A DNA stretch of 64,000 nucleotides, taken from NCBI GenBank assembly GCA_944739405.2, contig OX123190.2, positions 88,479,086 to 88,543,085 of the forward strand, given 5' to 3'. Below the pieces are notes generated by a model. The model had not been told where the DNA came from. It ran no database searches and worked only from the letters and a program-made list of their open reading frames with translations. Made by a program: the position numbers and the translations under genes. The stretch is from Euclidia mi. Taxonomy: Eukaryota > Arthropoda > Insecta > Lepidoptera > Erebidae. Shown here one piece after another: positions 12,240-22,195 of this stretch (position 1 is its first letter; every line of letters starts with the position of its first letter).

Positions 12240-12830
12240 GATGAGATTGCGTTATTGTATTATAAAGATCCCATGGCCACCTACCTGCTCTATCATCAGA
12301 CTTTGGAAAACATTCAGCACTAAAGTCCGTGTAAAGACAAATCAAACGAGTCCAAACTCAATGGGATTGCGTAGTTGTATTACAAATATCCCATGGCTAC
12401 CATCCTGCTCCATCATCACAGTTTGATAAACATTCAGCACTTAAGTCCATGTAAAGACGAACCCAAGCTCAATGGGATTGCGTCTTTGTATTACAAAGAT
12501 CCCATGTACCCGGTAGATGGCATTAGGCTCGCCCCTATTACATTGGGACCTAAACATAACTGGCAAAATGTAGGTGTGTATATACCTCTGCCTACCCCTT
12601 CGGATATAAAAGGCGTAAAGTTATGTTATGTTATGTTAAAGATCCCATGGCCACCTTCCTGCTCCATCATCAGACCCTGGAAAACATCTAGTACCAAAGT
12701 CCATGTAAAGACGAATCAAACGACCCTTACCTCGATAAGATTGGGTTGTTGTATCACAAAGATCTCATGGTTACCTTCCAGCTCCATCATCAGGCCATGG
12801 AAATCATCCAGCATCAAAGTCTAGTCTATG
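12240..12830 (+). repeat. Tandem array, 120-bp unit, about five copies
   Basis: Units align at exactly 120 bp (12,241 against 12,361; 12,641 against 12,761). One unit is shortened to 110 bp. Each carries GATCCCATGGCCACC and CTGCTCCATCATCAG. A SINE interrupts the third unit. The open frames across the array are a by-product of unit length divisible by three and lack any known domain. Confidence 0.9.
12507..12637 (+). mobile_element. 5'-truncated SINE with 12-bp target duplication
   Basis: The fragment is flanked by AAAGATCCCATG at 12,495-12,506 and 12,638-12,649. It has only the 3' body shared by SINEs in this window (GGCTCGCCCCTATTACATTG, CTCTGCCTACCCCTTCGG). It ends with a GTTATGTTATGTTATGT tail. 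Insertion into the tandem array postdates the amplification of at least that unit. Confidence 0.9.
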
Positions 12831-12899
12831 TAAAGACGACTCAAACGAGCCCAAACTCGACGGCATTGGGTTGTTATCGTCAAATCCCTTCAAGTGTGC

Positions 12900-13113
12900 T
12901 TATAACATTTGAAGAGTTCCTTCGATTTTTTCAGGATTCCATGATCAGATCCTGACCTGATGATCATGGGACCAACTGGGAGGTATACTCTTTCAATCCA
13001 AACAAGAATTTTTGAAATCGGTCCAGGCGTCTCAGAGAAATCGGGGAACATACATAAAAAAAAAGATGCCGACGAATTGAGAACCACCTCCTTTTTTGAA
13101 GTCGGTTAAAAAA
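12900..13113 (+). repeat. Interspersed-repeat 3' part next to the 120-bp array
   Basis: The sequence runs through GAACCACCTCC to TTTTTTGAAGTCGGTTAAAA, an ending I associate with a common lepidopteran repeat. It probably belongs to the same element as the array at 12,240-12,830. No coding potential is seen. Confidence 0.45.
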
Positions 13114-13261
13114 CAGAAATGGTAAAGATAATGAATGGGTAGTATCCTTATACAGCGACATGCAAAATTTATAAACGTGAGGATCTAATTTTATTAATAC
13201 TTGATATCTAGTTTAAATTAATATATGTATTATTATAATATAATAAAATATAACATCATAC

Positions 13262-13440
13262 ATACATATACTCACGCCTTTTTCCCGTCGGGGAAGGCAG
13301 AGACAACAGAACGCCACTTGCTTCTATCCTTACAAACCTCACGCGCTTCCTCTACACTCATTACTCTTATCATACATGCTCGCCGGTTTCGGGTACTTCG
13401 GACCTTGCCATTTTTTAGGACGTCCCCAATTTGATCGAGG
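13262..13440 (-). repeat. LINE/SINE-type 3' fragment, reverse orientation
   Basis: On the minus strand the segment ends with a CTCTGCCTTCCCCGACGGGA-like stretch and GTATATGTATGT, similar to other element tails here. The body (CGGTTTCGGGTACTTC on the plus strand) recalls a known lepidopteran repeat family. No intact ORF. Confidence 0.5.
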
Positions 13441-13479
13441 GATCTAAATAAAATATAATTTAAAAATAAATAAAAAAAG

Positions 13480-13795
13480 CAGCGATAGCCTAGTGGAGAG
13501 ACCGACAGACTGCGACGCAGAGGGCTCTGGTTCGAAACCATGGCACGCACCAAAGACTTGTCGGATTTATGTGCGTATTAAATTGTTAATTATCGCTTGC
13601 TAAACGGTGAAGGAAAAACATCGTGAGGAAACCTGCATGTCTAAGAGTTCTCCATAATGTTCTCGAAATACATGTGCAGTCTGCCAACCCGCACTAGGCC
13701 AGCGTGGTGGACTATGGCCTTACTCTTCTCATAGTGAGAAGAGGCCCGTGTCCAGCAATGGGACAGTTTATATACAGGGCTGATGATAATGATCT
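13480..13795 (+). mobile_element. tRNA-derived SINE, type 2
   Basis: A tRNA-like head (GCGATAGCCTAGTGGAGAGA, then B box GGTTCGAAACC) is followed by the body AAACATCGTGAGGAAACCTG and AGTTCTCCATAATGTTCTC. It ends in a GATGATAATGATC tail. Fragments of the same family occur at 39,946-40,075 and 53,560-53,745, both reversed. SINEs are transcribed by RNA polymerase III and depend on LINE enzymes for mobility. Confidence 0.85.
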
Positions 13796-14389
13796 AGTTT
13801 AACTTAGTTTAAGATACATACATTATTATGTTACTTCCCTGAGACAACAGTAAGAAAATCTGACAACATGTAGCATGATTTGTCTATGAGATATGCTTTT
13901 AGTTTTTTACAAAATCAGGGTGAAGGTAACTTTTGAATTTGGTATTGCCAATTATTAACAATTAATCTAATTTGCCTTTGATTAAACAGATAGCTAGTAT
14001 TATTCAATGATACCCGCAATTAGACTACAATGATATTCTCGACACTTATTATACAAATTCTTTGAATCAAGTTTTAAGCTAAACGAGCTGTCATTAAGAG
14101 AAAACTTTGGACTTCATAGAGACTGAGAATAAAAACTTGGGTCCTACAAGACTCTTTTATGAGAATGAATGATCCAGGAGCCCCGACATTACTAGTAATT
14201 ATAAACGTCAAGAAGAACTACTTGATACTGCCGCTCGTAATTTTACTCTTTGTTTTTGTATATACATACAGGATGTCACAAGACCCATGACCAAACTGAA
14301 GTCTACTCATTTTGGACATCATGCCTAGTCATACTAATCAAAAATATTAACTGGGAAACGAACTTGTTTTTTAAGTTGATCCATTTTTT

Positions 14390-14536
14390 GAGCCGCAATA
14401 AAAATGCACGCGTGCAATTTTCGAAATACCTATGAGCCGCAATAAAAAATGCACGCGTAAAAATGCACGCGTGCAATTTTCGAAATACCTATGAGCCGCA
14501 ATAAAAAATGCACGCGTGCAATTTTCGAAATACCTA
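14390..14536 (+). repeat. Short tandem repeat, three units with palindromic TGCACGCGTGCA
   Basis: Units start at 14,390, 14,434 and 14,493, all with GAGCCGCAATAAAAA. Each unit holds the 12-bp palindrome TGCACGCGTGCA and TTTTCGAAATACCTA. The middle unit has a further 14-15-bp internal repeat of the palindrome region. Confidence 0.9.
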
Positions 14537-14789
14537 CTTATCCATGAGTGCATAGGACATCTATAGAACACATTAGCAGGGTGAATTAATTGATTTTATA
14601 CCTAATTCAAAATTGTATAGTGACTTTGAGCCTCAATATCTCCTAAACCAGTAACTTCCCAGGTATGGTGCCGAAGTAAAAACTGTTCATAATAATTAGT
14701 ACAATATGGAATTTCAGTTTTCGTTAAGGGTCTTACATCCTGTATAATTATTTATGGCTAATGCCCCGCACGGTTATAATATACATACT

Positions 14790-14937
14790 TATATAGCCTT
14801 GATGTTGTATCTTGCGTCGTCCTACAGCTGTCGTGGGTAAATAGACAAAATATCATTTTAAAAAATTGGCAGTTTGTAGGGCCTACGATTTGGGCGTTCA
14901 ACCAAAACGAACTTTTCAATATTATAAGATTAGTATA
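14790..14937 (-). mobile_element. Helitron 5' end, minus strand
   Basis: Read on the minus strand the segment begins ATCTATACTAATCTTATAAT, closely similar to the 5' terminus of the Helitron at 49,297-50,556 (TCTATACTATTTAATAAAAT). The 3' end was not found, so the extent is approximate. Confidence 0.4.
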
Positions 14938-15439
14938 GATATAAAGGACATCTAAAATGTGATTTATCCTCTAAACCTTAATAAAACAGACATTTAGCAA
15001 TTCTGACTCTTTAAGTAGGTAGTGTTGAATCTCAGTGCGGCGTATGTGAGTTGCACTTAAAGTTAAACAACACATTATTGTGTTCTGATTAAAACTCGTC
15101 TGAGTTTGCTAGTTTCAAATTGATATAACATGTTACTGTGGGGAACTTAGTAATGGAAAGTTTTATTGCGAGTATATTATTTGTATAGCACGGTTTTATA
15201 CAAGAGATATTTGGATTTAAGTTATTCGTCTATTATTCCGATGCGTATCAGACACACATATGGGCACAGTTCTATGGCAGATACGTGAAAAAGAATTCTG
15301 CAAAAAACGCCAGACTTCAAATTCTTCCCAGGTATAAAGAGTACAACCTGTTGACTGCGGCTTCACTCATCCTAAACGTTCAAGCCCCTCTAGGTGTTAA
15401 ATACAAAAACATCGTTCCTTAGTGACCGCCAACGACTGA

Positions 15440-15690
15440 CGACTGACGTCGCGACGACGACGCGTCGCTAGCTTCAGAAGTTCAAGCTCTGCGATGATAT
15501 TATGTCAGTCAGGACTAATTACTAGTTCCGCCCCGTGGGACATTGAACCCCCTTAGGAGAGGAATATCCAAAAATCCTCTCATAGTGCCCTCTTACACTC
15601 CCCAGGGAACATTCATGGCTAGTTTCAGTTTCATCCTACCAGTCGTAGCAGCTCTGTTTTGTCGGTCAGTCAGTAACGTAAGTATTTATA
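15440..15690 (+). promoter_or_regulatory. Possible untranslated first exon with a 5' splice site
   Basis: The stretch is GC-richer than its surroundings (GACGTCGCGACGACGACGCG) and ends in CAGTCAGTAAC followed by GTAAGTATTT, a good match to a 5' splice site. No long frame is present. This could equally be chance; RNA data would be needed. Confidence 0.15.
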
Positions 15691-15707
15691 CATACTGATA
15701 TATTATG

Positions 15708-15835
15708 CTACCGTGCTTCGGAGGGCACGTAAAGCTGTCGGTCCCGGTTCTTGTCTCAGGATAAGAATCGTAAGACCATATCGGAGGCTTTCGGGCGATC
15801 TGAAAACTCTGACAACAGAGTTGGTCATACACTCA
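15708..15835 (+). repeat. SINE fragment, type 3 body
   Basis: CCGTGCTTCGGAGGGCACGT and GTCGGTCCCGGTTCT match the body at 38,325-38,450 and the fuller copy at 40,359-40,752. No tRNA head is present. Confidence 0.6.
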
Positions 15836-17247
15836 CATGAAAAACGTAAAGTGGGCGTACCCGCGTCACACATTACACACGGCATGCGGCAGTTCATTAC
15901 TGGCGTGACAGCGCAGCGGCGCGTCGTTAACGCGTTGTTTACTCATCCGTACTCATAAGGACTCCGCGTTATGTGTCATGAATGTGAAGCAGCCGGTATA
16001 ATAGACCCACATATAAAAACATTAAGTTGCTTAATTTCCGTCGTGTGTAGCTGTACACCGTATACGTTGATTTATGATTTTTGTGACATCATGTTACGGC
16101 ATTTTGAATGTTCTAATTATAAAAGGATACAAGTATGTAATTTCAGCATTTAAAATGCCAGTTCATGCTATCACGTTATCAATAATTAATAACGCTGCCA
16201 CGCTACATTGACATTGCAATTTGATTGATCCGCTCAGGGTGGCAAATTGCAATTTCTACTATTGAGACTTCTGAAAGCTTTTTAGTCACAGTTCACTCCT
16301 CCTTCCATTCTTTCTAGAGGCAGCGAGTTGCGGGGACGCCACATCTCTCAAATGTGCCACTAATTCTGTCGTATACAGCAACAAAAAGACACCAACTGGA
16401 AACTGCTTAAATAACCATGGTGTCGGTACATCCGTGATAATGATGCTTGTAACACAATTGAAAATGCTGCCAGTCTTCTGGGCACGCTTCCAATTGACTG
16501 CGATGCAGATGAGTTTCATGACGCCTTCTAAATTTTAATATTTTTAATTTTCCCTCGTATATATTTATTAGTTTTTAAGTTAATTATTTTAAGACTTAAT
16601 TTAATTATATTGAAAATTAATGACTTAATTTTTTTTAACATTTTGGTACAATGATGTGGCGATACTGCGATTAATGGATAACCACTCGTTTACGCTTTGT
16701 CTCTGCTGAAATTAACAACCACACGATAACATGTTAAAACATACAAAGATTCTGAGATAGATACCGAAAATTTTCACAAATCTAGAAATTGGAGGCATCG
16801 TAGGGACAAATAAGAAAACCCCTTTTTATTAAGGTCGGGTAAGGGACAGTCACGCCGCTTAAGGGCTCATGTGTCCATAAGGTGTAGAGGATGCGATGTG
16901 TCGCCATTGTGCGGACTGCCTGCACTCGATGATTTTGTTTTATTAACGGCCATTTAACCCTCGAGCCGATTGCTAAGGCTTGAAGTTCTTGGCGCTAAAT
17001 GGGCCGACGTTTATGGCGGCGTTTGATATGGATATCTTCCATTGTCACGCAAAATAAATAGATCTTGTTTTTATTGGTACGTTGTAAACTACGACTAATC
17101 TTTATGTGTATGTAGATCGGTCTGTCGGGTCGATTTATATCGGGAACTATATGTAATTGGGACCAGAAAATGTACGAGGTTTAAACTATCTAACTCACTG
17201 TGTCAAAAGTTAACATTATGCTTGAATATTGTGACCTTACCCTACAG

Positions 17248-17691
17248 CGGGTGTGAGGGACAGTTCTTCTGTCCCTCACAGTCGGGTGCGGTCGCGGGAG
17301 GAGAGGCGTGTCGGTGTTGCGTATCTCCCGCAACCAAATGGGGGCGCACCATCGTTGCGTCGCGGTGGGGCCGCAGAGGAAGAGGAGATGCGGTGTTGCG
17401 TTGCCGTCCTCCCTATCCTCTGCGGCCGCTGAGTGTTTTGGCGGCGGAGCCCAACACCTTCATCCGCTGCCAAGGGGATTTTGTTCGGGGCCCGCCTGAC
17501 GATCTGGCGGGCCAATACCCGTCGGGGGGTAGCGAGGAATGCTTCAGCGATACCCGACCCTCCGACACACACGGGTACGTGAGGAACACGGGTTGGTTTT
17601 TAGTCAGTAAGAATCTGACAGTCCCCTTCGTCCTTTTCCCCCAGGGCGGTGGGACTCCATGAGGATTTTCCAAGCCGACACCAAAAAAAAA
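17248..17691 (+). mobile_element. GC-rich LINE 3' fragment with poly(A) tail
   Basis: Comparison with copy B shows this block replaced about 75 bp of target. It is strongly GC-rich and ends in a nine-A tail after CCAAGCCGACACC. The stretch TTTTTAGTCAGTAAGAATCT and the following CCCC-rich part recall R1-clade LINE 3' untranslated regions of moths, but this is from memory. The 146-residue frame across it is not conserved coding. Its 5' end is a 12-nt-arm hairpin (17,252-17,280). Confidence 0.6.
17252..17280. repeat. Perfect hairpin at a LINE 5' junction
   Basis: TGTGAGGGACAG at 17,252-17,263 is followed by TTCTT and its exact reverse complement at 17,269-17,280. It lies exactly at the 5' boundary of the inserted LINE fragment. 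Confidence 0.9.
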
Positions 17692-17861
17692 TGCATCATA
17701 GAGTTACGATCCAAATCAAGGTCGGGACAATTAAGTTTGACTAGTGGCTAGTCTTAAAATACCACTTCGATTTTTCTATTTTCCTCTACCAAAAGACTTG
17801 TTTTGAACTAACTTTCTTAACTGAAAAATCATTAATACGAGTAACTAACACAGACTAACAC

Positions 17862-17930
17862 AAACACACACACACACACACACACACACCACACGCGCAC
17901 ACACACACACGCACATACTCACACATTTTT
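17862..17930 (+). repeat. CA microsatellite
   Basis: An interrupted (CA)n run with a few CG and CT substitutions. Confidence 0.95.
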
Positions 17931-18159
17931 ATATATTTATCTTTACTACTTATTACTAGATTAGCATTTACACATCCCTCACATAATAATTAGACTACTT
18001 ACCAAGCACCAACATTATTTACAGTCGAGAGAGGCTGGTAATTTGTCATACAGGTTTACCTAGTACAGATACCAGTCTCTCGCACAGACGTCACCTGTAT
18101 TGTAACTTACATTTATAAGGCATCTCTTTGTAAGAATTTCTGTGTGAGAGAAATAAATT

Positions 18160-18267
18160 ACTTATTATTATGTTTCTCTTTACATGGTTATTCTTCTTAC
18201 ATTTGGTATTATAAGAATAACCGGACCTTTGGTACGCTTAGACGGGGATATGGATCCAACGTGCAGA
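18160..18267 (+). repeat. Approximately 800-bp repeat, copy 2, left part
   Basis: It matches 7,553-7,655 (GTTTCTCT, ATTATAAGAATAACCGG, CCAACGTGCAGA) and is cut by the LINE that follows. The right part resumes at 21,304. Confidence 0.75.
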
Positions 18268-21200
18268 CAAAGACGAAGACAAAGACATTTATTACTTAAA
18301 CTGTGCAGGTACATGAAATGTGTTCTTAAAATTTGATATTGTTTCAACAGTCTACCCTGTCGGGCATTGCAATAGCACAAATAAAAGTAAATTTTATAAT
18401 TATGGACAAAACAATACTATCTTAATTTAACAAAATTGTATCACTTGGCAGCAAAATACTCTTGGATATCGTAAAAAGCGGATTTAATTAACCATTTCTT
18501 TAAGACAGTTTTAAACAATTTGCCTTCTAATTTTTTTATTTCTACAGGTAGATGGTTGAAAACTCTAATCGCTGTTATATATGCGCTTTTATAATAAACA
18601 TTGTTTTTTATATTTGGTAAAGTTAAGTTATTTTTATATTTACTACGTATATTAGATTTGCAATTACACTTAAGTTCAAAAAAAGTGCCGTTATTTTTTA
18701 CAAATAGACAAAGCTGCAAAATGTAAATACTTGTTAGTGTAAGGAAACCTTTTTCACAAAAAATCAGTTCTAAGTGATTCTATATTGTACATGTTATAGA
18801 TAATGCGTAAACATCTCTTTTGTAAGACAAATGTAGATTGGATTTCACATGAATTGCCCCAGTATATAATTCCATAAGTTAACAGTGGATAAACGTAACC
18901 GAAGTAAGCTGTTTTAGCAATATTTGGGGAAGCCGTTTCAACAAGTATGGACAAAGTATAACAGTAAGATGATAATTTTTTATTGACTTTCTCTATATGA
19001 CCTTTCCAATTTAAGTGGTGGTCTATAGTGACCCCAAGGAAATTTATTTGTTTTACTTCTTCAATCGAAGTATTTGAATGAAGTATATTTAATAGTGGCG
19101 GTTTATATTTATAATTCCTAAATTGCATTAGCTTAGTTTTTGTAAGGTTAACTTTCAAATTGATGGATGCTAGCCAGCTGGTTACTGTCTCTAGCGTATT
19201 GCTTATTTCAATATTGTATTCTTGTTCACTCAAACTGTCATTACATATAAAAATAGTTGCGTCATCCGCATATATTACGCACAAATGTTTTATTGTGTTA
19301 GGAAGATTGTTTACATAGACCAAAAATAACAATGGTCCCAAAATGCTGCCCTGCGGTACCCCTAATAGAACATTTTCAAAGCTTGATTGCGTAGAAAGTA
19401 GCGACTTGGATTTTTTCTCATAGTGCTCAATAACTGTAGCTTGTTTTCTATTTCTTAAATATGATGCTATTAAGTTATTTGCAACTCCCCTGATGCCGGT
19501 GTTTTCTAACTGGTGTAAGAGAATTTCGAAGTCTACGCAGTCGAATGCTTTAGACATATCTAGGAATAAAGCGGTACACCTTTTCTTTCTATTTATCCCA
19601 TCCCATATGCTTTGAAAAAGTTTGAAAATTGCTAACGATGTGCTTTTATTTTTTTTGAAAGCCAAATTGGTTAGCGCTAAGAGTGCTGTGATGGTCGAAA
19701 AATTTTACTAGTCTGGTATGAATAACCATTTCAAAATTTTTTGAAAAACTCGGTAATAGTGCAATCGGTCTATAGTTGTTTATCTCATGCTTGGATCCTT
19801 TTTTATGTATGGGTTTAACTATAGCTACTTTAAGGCTCTCAGGAAATACGCCACTTTCCAACATCAAATTTATGATGTGTACAAGGGCATCGGCTGTATA
19901 ATTTATGCTATCCTTGACAATATTTACTGGAATACCATCAATACCAAAGCTAGTCTTGTTTTTTAGGTTCCTAGTAATGTTTATGATTTCGCATTTATCA
20001 ACAGGAAAAAGAAAAATTGATTTAGAATTTTGAGCAGTATCAATCACATGGCTACTCTTGAGTGTAGAATCGTGATTTTGTGTGATGTACATATTGTTAA
20101 AAGCACTAACTATATCTGTGGGTGATTTTAATTCTGTGTTGTTATGAATGATGTAATCTATGGTAGGTTTTAGTGTGTTAATATTTTGGGTTTGATGTTT
20201 TATCAAAGACCATGTAGCCTTAGTTTTATTATCGCTATTTAATACATACTTTATGTTGGATATCTTTTTAGACTCTTTTATAACTCGCTTAAAAATGTTA
20301 CAGTATTTATTATAATTAATTTTATTGTTTTTGCCATTACTTCTCTTAGAACCTAGGTACATAATTCTTTTATTTTTGCTTGCTGTCACAATGCCTTTGG
20401 TTTTCCATGGTTTTGCTTTTTTATAGGTTATTTTTATTTTTTTTATAGGGAAACATAAGTTGAAAATCAGAGTAAATAGTTCAATAAATGTATTGTAAGC
20501 TGTATCAACGTGAGACGCTTGATAAACTTCAGTAAATTTAAGTTGAGATATGTATTTTAAAAATATTTCTTATTTTCTTTTATGTTTCTCTTATTTATAA
20601 ACCAGTATTTTTCTTTAAAGCTTAAACTGCATGGTATTTTGATAATTTGTCCAGTGTGATCAGAAATGCCTAAATCCAAGATCTCTGTTTTACATTTTGT
20701 GTGGTTTGTAATTATATTGTCAATGCAGGTTGCAGAATGTGAAGTTATTCTTGTGGGTTTGTTTAGAGTTAATTTTAAGTTATATTTTTTCAATATGTTA
20801 ATAAATAGTTTACTTCTAGTACTAGCAATAAGAGTGTCTATGTTATAATCGCCAAGAATAGAAATCTTTGCACTCATACATCTTGACCGAATAGTTAATT
20901 TATGCAATAGTTTATCAAGTTTATCAATGAACAGTGAGAAATTACTATTTGGAGATCTATATAAACACAGGTGAACCACTTAGTGGCTGGTATAACAATA
21001 CCACAGCACTCGAAGTGAGATTCTATTGAATATTCTGCAATCCAGTCTAGTTTATTATAGCATACAGAATTTTTGACATATATGCACACCCCTCCTCTTT
21101 TTTTGTTTTTCCTTGAAAAATAAACAGCTGCCTTATACCCTGGTAATTGCAAAATCTCAGCATTTCTGTCTTGAAAAAAGGTTTCACTTGCACAAAAAAC

Positions 21201-21303
21201 ATCAATGTTTCTATAGTGTAATAAAATTTCAAGTTCACTTATTTTTGATCTTATGCCTTGTACATTGTGGTGTAATATAGTAAATACATTGTTAGGTTCG
21301 AGT
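18268..21303 (-). mobile_element. 5'-truncated APE-type non-LTR retrotransposon (LINE)
   Basis: A LINE on the minus strand inserted into the repeat now at 18,160-18,267 plus 21,304-21,990. The 3' end has AATAAATGTCTTTGTC followed by a short GTCTTTGTCTTC-like simple repeat rather than poly(A). The 5' end is truncated inside the endonuclease start (EPNNVFTILHHNVQGIR on the minus strand), so ORF1 and the promoter are missing. The target duplication appears very short (AGA or TAGA). The element is about 3.0 kb and cannot be autonomous. Confidence 0.85.
18441..21303 (-). pseudogene. LINE ORF2 remnant: endonuclease and reverse transcriptase
   Basis: In minus-strand order: an apurinic endonuclease region (LGDYNIDTL at about 20,840, ISDHTGQII at about 20,660); a linker; the RT palm beginning with the NYRPIALLPSFSK motif at about 19,760; LDMSKAFDCVD; GVPQGSILGPLLFLVY; and catalytic YADD at about 19,265. 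The C-terminal piece ends with NHLPVEIKKLE and is in a separate frame (18,441-18,719). Frameshifts break the ORF at about 19,660 (an eight-A run) and between 20,390 and 20,560. RT copies LINE RNA at a nicked target; this copy is inactive. The clade was not determined (Jockey-like or CR1-like). Confidence 0.85.
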
Positions 21304-21990
21304 TTAGAGGCCCGTAGAGAGTTTTAATCTAAAATGTGATGGGACAAGTGCAGCGGAGCCTCCACAACTTTACTATTAAGTACAGCTATGGACTAGCCGC
21401 AGCACGTGCAGGACTATTGGTTGAATGTGGAATCTACTAGAATGAGAATGAGGATGAGGATGGGTGATTAATGGACCGGTATGATAAAAACTATGGATTA
21501 CAGACGGCACCTGCCTGATACTCTTATAGCATCCATCCGCGAGGCAGGTGGTGACTCGCCAACTCACTGGATGGGCCCTCTCTTATTAGCCGCCAAGGCA
21601 AGCAAAGTCTGCCATAAAGGCAGCCAGAGGGCAACACCGGTGCGAGTGGCTAGGGGTGTAGAGCGGTGCGGCACCGGTTTTGCCATCACGGATCTCGCTA
21701 CAACGGAGACCCGGAGCGGGTTTCCCCGTAGTTACGCCCTTGAAAATGACACTTCCACCCCCGAGCTAATAACTCTTGCGGCTTCCCTCTGACCGGCCGA
21801 CCAAGGCAAGTCAGAGTTGAGAGTCCTGCGGGTGCTCTTGGGCATCCACTCCAACCACCCAGTAAAGGCAAGCCGGAGACGAGGCCCTGACCGACTCTCC
21901 GAAGCATTCGGGACCGCAGTGTCGCCACACACATTCAGCTCGCCACAAAGCTGCCCTGCGGTTTGTAAGCTTTCTTTTCATCTTGTAATA
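21304..21990 (+). repeat. Approximately 800-bp repeat, copy 2, right part
   Basis: It matches 7,655-8,340 closely (GCCAACTCACTGGATGGGCC, GGGTTTCCCCGTA, CAGTGTCGCCACACACATTC). It lacks the 8,183-8,214 hairpin. The two-strand open frames are not conserved with copy 1. Confidence 0.8.
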
Positions 21991-22195
21991 CATTTTTTGT
22001 TTATTTATTTATTGGTTTAACAGTAGTTATTACACTTAAACATTTTACACAACAACACACGAAAAACAAAACAAAATAATATTAAAAGAGAAGCAGACTC
22101 TAAATAAGCTGTGAGTGACTTAAACTGGGCGTAACCGCGTCACACATTACACACGGCATGCGGCAGTTTATTAGCGGCGTGACAGCGCAGCGGCG

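Larger units (their letters stand above)
13796..15439. other. Mostly unassigned non-coding sequence
   Basis: It contains a short tandem array (14,390-14,536) and a Helitron terminus (about 14,937). Nothing else is recognisable. Confidence 0.45.
15845..17835 (+). repeat. Approximately 2-kb dispersed sequence, copy A
   Basis: This matches copy B (22,118-24,735) throughout in the same order and orientation, from GTCACACATTACACACGGCA to GTTTTGAACTAAC. Copy A lacks the Transib insertion and the 131-bp tandem duplication of copy B but has its own GC-rich insertion at 17,248-17,691. It encodes no recognisable protein. The origin (segmental duplication or unnamed transposon) is undecided. Confidence 0.85.

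Noticed and set aside
17222..17673. Frames of 86-146 residues on both strands
   Set aside because: They cross the boundary of the inserted GC-rich LINE fragment and have no recognisable domain.
17862..17930. CA repeat as a regulatory element
   Set aside because: An ordinary interrupted microsatellite with no supporting context.
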